DNA from: Candidatus Acidiferrum typicum
GTDB taxonomy: Bacteria > Acidobacteriota > Terriglobia > Acidiferrales > UBA7541
Length of the DNA stretch: 12,824 nucleotides
Assembly: GCA_002478115.1 (NCBI GenBank)
Contig: DLMH01000106.1
Span: 446-13,269 of the forward strand
Direction: 5' to 3'
Positions 6,867 through 12,824 of this stretch are shown piece after piece. The notes below the pieces were generated by a model. It was not told the DNA's origin, did no database searches, and worked only from the letters and a program-made list of their open reading frames with translations. How positions within the stretch are numbered: position 1 is the stretch's first letter; every line of letters begins with the position of its first letter. Both the position numbers and the translations under genes were made by a program.

Positions 6867-7067
6867 TCATGCCGTGCCCATAGCCGCAGGCGTCGGCAAC
6901 GCTGAACCCTGTATATTCGCACTCGCGCTGGTGAGGAAGTCGACATACCCGTCAGCGAGTGCTGTCCTTAGCAATCCGGGCAGCGCATTGACGACGAGAC
7001 TGTTCTCCGGGTTGATCTTTTCTCGGCAGTGCTCCACAACACGAGAATGCGCCACTCCAGGAGGCAC
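6867..7067 (-). CDS. Doubtful small ORF upstream of the receiver gene
   Basis: A 66-codon frame beginning with GTG at 7067 and ending 7 bp before the receiver start codon. The translation (VVEHCREKINPENSLVVNAL, then PGLLRTALADGYVDFLTS) has a plausible protein composition, but I recognise no family. It has no clear ribosome site or promoter. It may be a small leader gene, a relic of a larger gene near the neighbouring receiver remnant, or chance. Recorded only because it fills the gap. Confidence 0.2.
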   Translation of the reverse strand: MPPGVAHSRVVEHCREKINPENSLVVNALPGLLRTALADGYVDFLTSASANIQGSALPTPAAMGTA

Positions 7068-7098
7068 TGTCTATTGTGCCTTGGTATTGGTTTGCCAA

Positions 7099-7197
7099 TC
7101 AGAGGTGAGGAACGGTCCGCAGATCGGAACGCCACGCTGCAAAGCCGAAATCCCTTAGTAAGTCCGGTAACGGCTCGTAACAGGACGCAGATTCCTC
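7099..7197 (-). pseudogene. Decayed remnant of a receiver-domain gene
   Basis: Just downstream of the histidine kinase, the minus strand translates to EPLPDLLRDFGFAAWRS. This matches the intact receiver's ESLPDLLKEFGFAVRAFSS. At DNA level 7139-7177 matches 6768-6806 at about 31 of 39 positions without a gap. The similarity stops after about 25 residues and the frame ends at TGA (7101-7099). The phosphoacceptor and Lys regions are gone, and the N-terminal acidic residues are replaced by the kinase's 3' end. It is best explained as a broken duplicate of the receiver gene. Confidence 0.65.
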
Positions 7198-9757
7198 ACG
7201 CCGCATCCGTTACGTCAGGCGTCCGAATGGCACGATTACTTTCGGCGCCCGTCGCACCCCCGGGCCCGCGAGGAATAGAGAATGAAAACGCAGCTCCCGG
7301 ACCATTATTCAGTGTTGCCCACAGACGACCATGGTGACTCTCGATAATAGAGCGGCTGACGGATAATCCGATTCCCATACCGTCATTCTTGGTGGTGTAG
7401 AACGATTCGAAGAGCCTGTCCGCAGCCTGAGGGTCGAACCCGACTCCCGCATCCTGTACCGTCAGGCGCACATGATCGCATTCGTCCCGTTCAGTTCTAA
7501 TCAGCAACTGCCGCGGACGATCATCGACCGCGCTCATCGCGTCGGATGCATTCCGGATCAGGTTCAGGATGACCTGCTGCAGCTGGACACGATCGCCGGT
7601 GACGACAGGGAGGTCCTCGGCAAGCTCCGGCCGCAGGATCACCCGACTCCGCTGAAGTTCGCTCGATGACAGCGCAAGCACCTCTCGCGTAGCGTCGTTC
7701 AGGTCGACCGACTCATTCGTGGTCTCTTTCTTGCCAAAGAGTGCGCGCAATCGAGTGATCACCTCAGATGCCCGGTTGCCATCGCGAATCATCCGCCGCG
7801 CAGTTTCGCGTGCGCCGTCGACGTTTGGAGGATCGGCGGCCAGCATTCGCATACAGGTGCTTGCGTTCGTGACAATGCCGGACAGCGGCTGGTTGAGTTC
7901 GTGGGAAATAGACGCCGTCAGCGTTCCGAGGCTCATCGCCCTGGCCATATGTGTAAGTTCCGATCGAGCCTTGTCGCGTGCCTCTTCCGCCAGCCTGCGC
8001 GCCGTGACATCCTGAACCGAGGCGATGTACTCCAGCTGACCATCCTGGTCCCGGGTCGCATGAGCGACTGCATGCATGTACTTGATCGAGTGGTCCGGCA
8101 GTAGCAAGCGGTACTGCCATTCAAAGTCGTGGCCGTCCTCTCGTGCCAGGTCCACCATCTTCATTTTCTGGATCAAACTGACGTCTTCCGGATGGACTCG
8201 GCTACGGATCAGTTCGAGCGTCACGGGCACGCCAATCTCAAGCTCGTAGATGCGATAGAGCTCCGCTGACCACGTGATTTCGTCTGTCGCCACGCGCCAG
8301 GAAAAGCTGCCGATTTGACCGAGATGTTGACCTTCCGAGAGGAATGCCTCGCTGCGCCGCAACTCGTCTTCAGCCCGCTTGCGTTCGCTAATGTCCCTCA
8401 CTGCTCCAGAGACAAGCGTACCTTCCTCTGTCTCCAGCGGGCTGAGGCTGATCTCCACGGGAAACTCAGTTCCGTCTTTCCGCCGCCCGTAAAGGCTTAG
8501 ACCCTGGCCCATCGGCCGCACCCGAGGCTGCGCAAAAAATCCCCCGCGGTGCCCAGAGTGTCGACCACGAAAGCGTTCGGGCACAAGAATCTCAATCTCC
8601 TGCCCCAGGAGTTCTTCTCTCTGGTACCCAAACACATTTTCCATCTGTGCATTGACCAATACGATCCTGCCCTGCCCATTCACCACGACCATCGCATCGG
8701 GTGCGGATTCCAGAAGCCCTCGGAATTTCTGCTCCGCGTGTTTGCGTTCCGTAATGTCGCGCAGATAGCCGGTGAAGGACGGCGGCCCTTCCAACGGAAT
8801 GCGTGTGATTGCCAGCTCGACGGGGAATTCGCTTCCGTCAGCACGTACTGCCGTCATCTCGATGCGTTTCCCAAGCACTCGCGCCTCGCCCGTGGCTAGG
8901 TAGCGGGCAAAGCCCTGCCGATGCTTCTCCCGGAGAGACGGTGGAATGATGATGTCCGCCAGATGCTTTCCCAAGACTTCGTCCCGACGGTGGCCGAAGG
9001 TATGCTCCGCCGCCGGATTGAACTCAGTGATACAGCCCTCGTGATCGATCATCACAATGCAGTCGAGCGCCGAGTCCATGATCGCTGCCTTGCGGACCTC
9101 ACTGCGCTTCAATTCCCTCTCCTCTTGCCTGAGCCTCTCTTCTACCAGTGTGCGTTCAGCAAGTTCCTTTTTGAGCTCTTCGTTGGCGGTGGCAAGTTCG
9201 GCAGTCCGTTGCACGACCCTTTGATCAAGTTCGCTGGCGACTCGCTTCTGATGGCTCAGAAGCCGTGCCTCTTGTAGCCCGATCGATGCCTGATTCGCCG
9301 CTACGCCCAGAAGAAGTGCCTCAGTCTGCCGCGGAAAATCCGTCCGCTCAGCCGCTGCCACAATTACGCCGAGTTCGCCTTGTAACCCCAGTGGCAAAGG
9401 CACGATCGAGACGTCTCCCTCGCCCATAAGGTTCCGAAGCAGTGGAGGCCATTTCCGCGAGTCGTTTTTCAAGCACTGGCTGAGCGCTTCGCAGATCTCG
9501 TGCGCCGAGGGCATCGGTCCTCGCAGCTCGGCGAGCCGGACGATCTCAACGGGCGCCTCGCCAACTGGATCTGTCAGCCTCACAGAGACTAGGTCCAAGC
9601 GCAGCATGCGCATGAGCGCATCGAGCAAGGTATGGAGGACCTGGGATGGATCGCCGCCACTCCAGATGGCGGGAAGAGCAAGCAGGCTGACAAGATCGTT
9701 TATGCACCGTTGAAGGTGCTTGATTTCGCCGGAAGCAACTTCGGGTTGGACTTCCAT
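7196..9757 (-). CDS. Hybrid-input sensor histidine kinase (GAF-PAS-PAS-PAS-HisKA-HATPase)
   Basis: An 853-aa soluble kinase with no membrane helices. Domains: a GAF-like region (about 20-165), a coiled-coil linker (165-220), PAS1 (222-340), PAS2 (342-462), PAS3 of the PAC/'HPED' type (463-592), a dimerisation/phosphoacceptor helix pair with His619 in ISHELNQPL, and an ATPase domain with N box NLIRNASDA (Asn736), DAGVGF (769-774), FYTTK and GMGIGLSV (793-800). The 'SHELNQPL' H-box puts it with FixL-like kinases that partner FixJ/TodT-type regulators. PAS1 and PAS2 look like FixL's PAS but have Arg (293, 414) where FixL has its haem His, so haem-based O2 sensing is unlikely. The start at 9757 lies 1 nt after the MEDS stop codon, indicating translational coupling. 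The longer frame to 9865 overlaps that gene and is not homologous. Confidence 0.92.
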   Translation of the reverse strand: MEVQPEVASGEIKHLQRCINDLVSLLALPAIWSGGDPSQVLHTLLDALMRMLRLDLVSVRLTDPVGEAPVEIVRLAELRGPMPSAHEICEALSQCLKNDSRKWPPLLRNLMGEGDVSIVPLPLGLQGELGVIVAAAERTDFPRQTEALLLGVAANQASIGLQEARLLSHQKRVASELDQRVVQRTAELATANEELKKELAERTLVEERLRQEERELKRSEVRKAAIMDSALDCIVMIDHEGCITEFNPAAEHTFGHRRDEVLGKHLADIIIPPSLREKHRQGFARYLATGEARVLGKRIEMTAVRADGSEFPVELAITRIPLEGPPSFTGYLRDITERKHAEQKFRGLLESAPDAMVVVNGQGRIVLVNAQMENVFGYQREELLGQEIEILVPERFRGRHSGHRGGFFAQPRVRPMGQGLSLYGRRKDGTEFPVEISLSPLETEEGTLVSGAVRDISERKRAEDELRRSEAFLSEGQHLGQIGSFSWRVATDEITWSAELYRIYELEIGVPVTLELIRSRVHPEDVSLIQKMKMVDLAREDGHDFEWQYRLLLPDHSIKYMHAVAHATRDQDGQLEYIASVQDVTARRLAEEARDKARSELTHMARAMSLGTLTASISHELNQPLSGIVTNASTCMRMLAADPPNVDGARETARRMIRDGNRASEVITRLRALFGKKETTNESVDLNDATREVLALSSSELQRSRVILRPELAEDLPVVTGDRVQLQQVILNLIRNASDAMSAVDDRPRQLLIRTERDECDHVRLTVQDAGVGFDPQAADRLFESFYTTKNDGMGIGLSVSRSIIESHHGRLWATLNNGPGAAFSFSIPRGPGGATGAESNRAIRTPDVTDAA

Positions 9758-9758
9758 A

Positions 9759-10415
9759 TCAGGCAGCCGTGGAGGACGAGGAAGGCCGCATGGCCCGACG
9801 CTGGCGGACCTCGCGCAGGAATTCCTCGGGTGGCACGAAGAACGGATTCCGTTGCAGGAGGCCACCGATGATGATCATTGGATGCGTCCGCATGATGTCG
9901 ATCACCGTGTCGCCTCCAAATTTGCCGAGATGATAGGTGCAGATCACCGCGTCGTCGTGACGACGCCATACATCATTCACGCGCGATTCGAATTCAACGA
10001 GATCGTCAATGTAGGACCGATCTTCAATTGCCCAGTCCATCCGACAGCAAATGCGGCTCAGCGGGAATCCACCCTTGGCATTGCCGCTAGCCATCTGCTC
10101 GAACGCTGCTAGCATTCGATTCTGATCAAAACGGCCATCTCGAATGTAAGCTTCGGTGTTGATCCGAACCTCTAATTGCCCACTCTGCTCGGCGGCTGTT
10201 GGATCGACGCCTGCCGCGGCCAACCGTTGCAGATGGTCGTGACGTTGATCCGGATTCACGACGTGAACCGCCTTGTCGCCACACTCGAACCCGTCCTTAA
10301 TGAACGGAAGCAGCACGCGATACTCTTCGTCGTCGCTATTGAAAAATGCGCAGACATGACGTACTTCGCCGAGCTGGGAGCCGGCAAGGGAAATCGGTGC
10401 TGTAGTCTTCTTCAT
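9759..10415 (-). CDS. MEDS-domain sensory protein
   Basis: A 218-aa protein made almost entirely of one MEDS domain (named for methanogen/methylotroph DcmR sensory). Recognisable landmarks run in order: [21 protein letters not shown] (19-39), [21 protein letters not shown], the GQLEV strand, [41 protein letters not shown] (157-176), THPMIIIGG and [11 protein letters not shown] (190-200). MEDS domains are found fused to, or beside, histidine kinases and are thought to bind small hydrophobic ligands such as halomethane-like compounds; the ligand here is unknown. It has no output domain, so it probably works with the kinase encoded 1 nt downstream. GGGAG lies upstream of the start. A 170-bp gap separates it from the FixJ-type gene, and I see no convincing promoter or terminator there. 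Confidence 0.88.
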   Translation of the reverse strand: MKKTTAPISLAGSQLGEVRHVCAFFNSDDEEYRVLLPFIKDGFECGDKAVHVVNPDQRHDHLQRLAAAGVDPTAAEQSGQLEVRINTEAYIRDGRFDQNRMLAAFEQMASGNAKGGFPLSRICCRMDWAIEDRSYIDDLVEFESRVNDVWRRHDDAVICTYHLGKFGGDTVIDIMRTHPMIIIGGLLQRNPFFVPPEEFLREVRQRRAMRPSSSSTAA

Positions 10416-10585
10416 GCCGTTCTTCTCCCACAGGCGTCGCCCGCAACGCAGGTTTCTATGCTGGCGCGGCTCACCAGCCCGTTCATCTTATCCGCCCGGT
10501 TTCAGGACCTACTCTGCAAATACTTAAAGGACGGCGTCTGCGAATTCCGCATCGTCACGACTAATTACGATGGTAAATATGGCCG

Positions 10586-11221
10586 TTACGCCGCCGCACC
10601 CGCTGCGGGTGCGGGGCGGAGCCTCGCGGCCATTTTCACCAGGTCGGCAAGAGAATCGGCCTTCATCTTCTGCATCACCTTGCCCCGGTGTGCCTTTACC
10701 GTGATCTCGCTGATACCGAGCTCCCCACCGACCTGTTTATTCAGCAGGCCGGAGACCACCAACGCCATCACCTGTCGTTCGCGTAGGGTAAGCGACGCGT
10801 AACAGTCCCGGAGTACGCGCATCTCCGCCTCCAGGCTAAGAGCAACTCGGCTCCGTTCGAGCGCTGCCCGGATGGCAGTCAACAACACGTCATCATTGAA
10901 TGGCTTCGTCAAGAATTCGACCGCTCCCGCTTTCATGGCTTGGACCGTCATGGGCACGTCGCCGTGGCCCGTGATGAAGATGATCGGCATAGCCCTCCGT
11001 TCGGCGGCGACGAGCCGTTGGAGGCCTAGCCCGTTAAGACCCGGAAGAGAAACATCAAGTACGAGGCAGTTGGGAACAAGAACTCGCGGGTAGTCGAGGA
11101 ATTCTTGGGCGGACGCGAATGTCTCCGCCTGCCAGCATTGACAGCGGATCAGCAATTCCAGCGATTCGCGCACGGAGACGTCGTCGTCGACGACAAAGAC
11201 GATCGGTGTGACTTGCAACAT
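10586..11221 (-). CDS. FixJ/NarL-family two-component response regulator
   Basis: A 211-aa DNA-binding regulator. The receiver (1-125) has the acidic pocket VVDDD (10-14), phosphoacceptor Asp56 in LVLDVSLPG, Thr84 in FITGHGD and Lys106 in TKPF. A linker is followed by a LuxR-type helix-turn-helix (about 142-200) with LTLRERQVMALVVSGLLNKQ and the recognition helix region GISEITVKAHRGKVMQKM. The family (FixJ, TodT, StyR) activates sigma-70 promoters when phosphorylated, commonly by [12 protein letters not shown] kinases such as the one downstream. It is the only DNA-binding protein recognised in the window and so is the prime candidate to bind the 34-bp elements. GGGGGTGA precedes the start. 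It is divergent from the P460-1 gene, with element promoter P3 in the 326-bp intergenic region. Confidence 0.92.
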   Translation of the reverse strand: MLQVTPIVFVVDDDVSVRESLELLIRCQCWQAETFASAQEFLDYPRVLVPNCLVLDVSLPGLNGLGLQRLVAAERRAMPIIFITGHGDVPMTVQAMKAGAVEFLTKPFNDDVLLTAIRAALERSRVALSLEAEMRVLRDCYASLTLRERQVMALVVSGLLNKQVGGELGISEITVKAHRGKVMQKMKADSLADLVKMAARLRPAPAAGAAA

Positions 11222-11314
11222 TTGCGGTCACCCCCATTTCATGGCCAAGTGCGTGCACCTAAAGTCATGCTTCGCTGTGCACAGTTGACGGATGACGCCC
11301 CACCGTTGACGGGA

Positions 11315-11334
11315 ATTCTACCAGAGAGCCTCTC
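11315..11334 (-). promoter_or_regulatory. Possible extended -10 promoter for the FixJ-type gene
   Basis: On the minus strand TAGAAT (11320-11315) is preceded by TGG, an extended -10. An 11-bp palindrome, GAGAG-C-CTCTC (11324-11334), sits just upstream. No -35 is seen. The predicted start is near 11308, about 87 nt before the regulator's start codon. The 34-bp element is not arranged for this direction. Two TTGACGG copies (about 11285 and 11306, plus strand) and two GTGCAC palindromes (about 11251-11280) also occur here without an evident role. Confidence 0.3.
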
Positions 11335-11394
11335 ATTTATGCTGGGGCGATACCCTGCAACCCTTGCGGCAAGCGCTCATTAGCAGGAGAGCCG

Positions 11395-11454
11395 ATACCA
11401 AGGTATCGACGATACTATCGTCCAATTGCTCATCTGCCAAGCTTCTGTTCTGAT
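11395..11454 (+). promoter_or_regulatory. Regulon promoter P3 (cytochrome P460-1)
   Basis: The element (11395-11428) has an intact ATACCAAGGTAT, 5 nt, and ATACTATCGTCCAATTG. It is followed by -35 TTGCTC (11426-11431), a 17-bp spacer and -10 TCTGAT (11449-11454), preceded by TGT. Predicted transcription starts near 11461, giving a leader of about 87 nt to the P460-1 start codon. It is located in the divergent region shared with the FixJ-type gene. Confidence 0.75.
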
Positions 11455-11462
11455 CGGCTCGT

Positions 11463-11483
11463 CCGGCGCGTCTGTCGCGCCGG
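11463..11483 (+). repeat. Strong GC hairpin at the predicted 5' end of the P460-1 mRNA
   Basis: CCGGCGCG-TCTGT-CGCGCCGG is a perfect 8-bp, all-GC stem with a 5-nt loop, starting within 1-2 nt of the transcription start predicted from P3. Such 5'-terminal stems commonly protect transcripts from RNase E-type decay. It could alternatively be an operator in DNA. It is not followed by a T-run. Confidence 0.5.
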
Positions 11484-11547
11484 CCAAGATTACAGGGTCG
11501 CTATAGATACACGTGACAAATAAGCATCTCGGAACGGAGCACATCGT

Positions 11548-12069
11548 ATGAAAGGATTCGCTTACCTGTTGGTTGCAGTTGTGGCGCTAACTGGCGTGGT
11601 CGTCTACATGGCTCACGCCTCTGGACGCTCCGATGGAGAGGCTGATCCGGTTTTCGGAATCACAATTCCTCCGGGATACCGCGACTGGAAGCTGATCTCT
11701 GTGGCCCACGAAGAAGGTAATCTCAACGATCTTCGCGCCCTTCTAGGCAACGATGTGGCAATCAAGGCATACCGCGAGGGCAAGCTGCCGTTCCCGGACG
11801 GCACAATCATCGCACGCCTCGCCTGGAGTTATGTCCCGTCCGAGGAAAACAACAAAGTCTTTGGCCGTTCCCAATCTTTCGTGGCCGGACCCGCCACGAA
11901 CCTTCAGTTTATGGTCAAAGACTCGAAAAAATATGCCACGACCGGTGGCTGGGGGTTTGCTCAATTCAAAGACGGCAAACCTGCGGACGCGGCGCTGCTC
12001 AAAACCTGCTTTCCCTGCCACGAGCCTGTCAAAGCTCGTGACTTTGTCTTCACCCAATACGCACCCTGA
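11548..12069 (+). CDS. Cytochrome P460-family c-type haem protein (P460-1)
   Basis: A 173-aa exported protein. A hydrophobic signal sequence covers residues 1-24 (MKGFAYLLVAVVALTGVVVY, likely cut after AHA), so it acts in the periplasm. The mature part has the P460 beta-sheet pattern IPPGYRDWKLISVAHEEGN, then LPFPDGTIIARLAW, then a C-terminal haem attachment site CFPCHEP (Cys154, Cys157, His158). Cytochromes P460 oxidise hydroxylamine or nitric oxide and carry a Lys cross-linked to haem. In N. europaea that Lys is in DGTVTVK (my recollection), and here the aligned residue is Arg90, so this one probably binds an ordinary c-type haem without the cross-link. Cytochrome c'-beta relatives lacking the cross-link bind NO or CO. 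Transcribed from P3. The small helical gene follows 15 bp downstream, and a paralogue lies 0.5 kb on. Confidence 0.9.
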   Translation: MKGFAYLLVAVVALTGVVVYMAHASGRSDGEADPVFGITIPPGYRDWKLISVAHEEGNLNDLRALLGNDVAIKAYREGKLPFPDGTIIARLAWSYVPSEENNKVFGRSQSFVAGPATNLQFMVKDSKKYATTGGWGFAQFKDGKPADAALLKTCFPCHEPVKARDFVFTQYAP

Positions 12070-12084
12070 TTACGGGAAGGTCCC

Positions 12085-12420
12085 ATGGACAAGGAAGAAT
12101 CGTTTTGCAATTCGACTTGCGAAGACCAGATCAACATGGCGGAGCGCGAGTTATCGGCGTTCATCCGCGCGGTGGCGGAATTGTTCGGTCCAGAGCAGGC
12201 TAGGCTTTCGACGGAGGACTGGCTCGACCAGTCAGAACTGATGGATAGCCCGCACAGAGGCACGAGGAAAGACTGGCGAGCGGTCACAATAGCAGCCTCG
12301 GCTCGATTGGCAAATCGGGGGACTCCAGCCCGAGATCATCGAACGCTTGCAGCGTCGACTGATGCGAAGGTTTCGCCAATACTATCGTCCAATTGTTTCG
12401 CATCCGCGCTTCTGGTGTGA
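12085..12420 (+). CDS. Small helical hypothetical protein, 3' end overlapping promoter P4
   Basis: A 111-aa frame starting 15 bp after P460-1, with GGGAAGG just upstream, so it is almost certainly co-transcribed. The first 78 residues are convincing: MAERELSAFIRAVAELFG, then PEQARLSTEDWLDQSELMD and RDWRAVTIAASARLANR. I have seen such small proteins beside stress genes in soil bacteria, but no function is known. The last 33 residues run through the 34-bp element, and the stop codon (12418-12420) falls inside the P4 -10, so the tail may be of little importance. A run of five G at 12317-12321 is a possible frameshift site. With one G fewer the frame would continue GLQPEIIERLQRRLMRR, an amphipathic helix, and end at 12427. 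Which C-terminus is real is unresolved. Confidence 0.65.
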   Translation: MDKEESFCNSTCEDQINMAERELSAFIRAVAELFGPEQARLSTEDWLDQSELMDSPHRGTRKDWRAVTIAASARLANRGTPARDHRTLAASTDAKVSPILSSNCFASALLV

Positions 12421-12421
12421 T
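12362..12421 (+). promoter_or_regulatory. Regulon promoter P4 (cytochrome P460-2)
   Basis: The element (12362-12395) has a degenerate left part (ATGCGAAGGTTT) and an intact ATACTATCGTCCAATTG. The -35 TTGTTT (12393-12398), a 17-bp spacer and -10 TGTGAT (12416-12421) with TGG in front follow. Predicted transcription starts near 12428, about 137 nt before P460-2. The promoter is embedded in the 3' end of the preceding reading frame. Confidence 0.7.
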
Positions 12422-12564
12422 GCCTGATCGCAGGCGATGACTGCGCCCGGCTACGCCCAAACCGCTAAGAAGGAGACCACACTGGCTTTGAAGAGGCATC
12501 GACATCGGCTTTAAGGCAAATACTGATTTCGTTTACCGAAGCATATTGAAATGGAGGAACCATC

Positions 12565-12824
12565 ATGAGACGCTTCACATTCTTCTTGGTTGCAGTTGCA
12601 ACGGCCGGCCTTGCCGTGCTTATTGGCCCCGCCCGCGGCCACGCGGACGGGCAATCCGCCCCCTACGTTACCGACATCCCTAACGGGTACCGCGACTGGC
12701 AATGGATTTCCTCAGCCCATGAAGCAGGCAACCTGAACAGTTTAGGCGCCGTCTTGGGTAACGATGTAGCGATCAGGGCCTTCCGCGCAGGCAAGCTTCC
12801 GTTCCCGGACGGCACGATCATTGC
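12565..12824 (+). CDS. Second cytochrome P460-family protein, partial (P460-2)
   Basis: A 5' fragment of 86 codons cut by the window edge. The signal peptide is MRRFTFFLVAVATAGLAVLI, with likely cleavage near GHA, so it is exported. The mature start, IPNGYRDWQWISSAHEAGNL then VLGNDVAIRAFRAGK and LPFPDGTIIA, is closely related to P460-1, so the two are tandem paralogues. The haem-binding CxxCH and the residue at the cross-link position lie beyond the window. GGAGG at 12553-12557 supports the start. It has its own element promoter (P4) instead of depending on P460-1 read-through. Confidence 0.88.
   Translation, partial: MRRFTFFLVAVATAGLAVLIGPARGHADGQSAPYVTDIPNGYRDWQWISSAHEAGNLNSLGAVLGNDVAIRAFRAGKLPFPDGTII

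Noticed and set aside
7054..7099. A sixth copy of the promoter element on the minus strand (CCAATACCAAGG at about 7079-7090) upstream of the receiver gene
   Set aside because: Only the left 12 bases match. The internal ATAC, CGTCCAAT and the -35/-10 expected at fixed spacing are absent.
9720..10112. Plus-strand open frames opposite the kinase/MEDS junction
   Set aside because: They are antisense to well-supported MEDS and kinase coding sequence and have no motifs.
5268..12420. The repeated element as a conserved peptide tail (one frame reads VSPILSSNC... in P2, P3 and P4)
   Set aside because: The same frame stops in P1 and diverges in P5, substitutions are not biased to third codon positions, and conservation extends with fixed 17-bp spacing to a -10. 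This fits promoters better than coding.
1..12824. Mobile element, integrase, tRNA-linked insertion or CRISPR array
   Set aside because: I found no transposase, integrase, terminal inverted repeats, regularly spaced repeats or tRNA-like cloverleaf. The five repeats are promoter elements, not spaced arrays.

Overview
The window is 12.8 kb of moderately GC-rich bacterial DNA, densely coding on both strands. Strong GGAGG-type ribosome binding sites, a FixJ-type response regulator with a FixL-like PAS kinase, and secreted cytochrome P460-family proteins suggest a soil bacterium, most likely a proteobacterium (Bradyrhizobium/Burkholderiales-like) or an acidobacterium. I cannot decide between these from sequence alone. 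No rRNA, tRNA, CRISPR array, transposase or integrase was seen.

Layout. (1) 74-1444, plus strand: a VOC/glyoxalase-fold protein, a DoxX-family membrane protein and an 83-aa protein of unknown function. (2) 1799-4296, minus strand: an NAD(P)-dependent quinone-oxidoreductase-like MDR enzyme, a CxxC-containing conserved hypothetical protein, a small DUF6582-like protein and a beta-carbonic anhydrase. (3) 4543-6483, plus strand: a second VOC protein with a C-terminal extension, and EgtD, the histidine methyltransferase of ergothioneine synthesis. (4) 11221-6485, minus strand: a signalling cluster with a FixJ-type response regulator, a MEDS-domain sensor, a large GAF/PAS/PAS/PAS histidine kinase and a stand-alone receiver. 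A decayed receiver remnant lies between the last two. (5) 11548-12824, plus strand: a cytochrome P460-family gene, a small helical hypothetical protein, and the start of a second P460-family gene.

The main discovery is a shared promoter architecture. Five places carry the same 34-bp element: ATACCAAGGTAT, 5 nt, then ATACYATCGTCCAATTG. One copy points at each of carbonic anhydrase, VOC-2, egtD, P460-1 and P460-2. In every copy the last three bases start a -35 hexamer. Exactly 17 bp later there is a TNTNAT-like -10, usually preceded by TGn (extended -10). This looks like one regulon with an activator bound directly upstream of, and overlapping, the -35. The two-component cluster encoded between the target genes is the obvious candidate controller. 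That link is inference, because no binding data exist here.

Taken together, a MEDS/GAF/PAS sensory module may feed a FixJ-type activator that switches on carbonic anhydrase, a glyoxalase-fold protein, ergothioneine synthesis and periplasmic c-type haem proteins. That output resembles a redox or reactive-species stress response.
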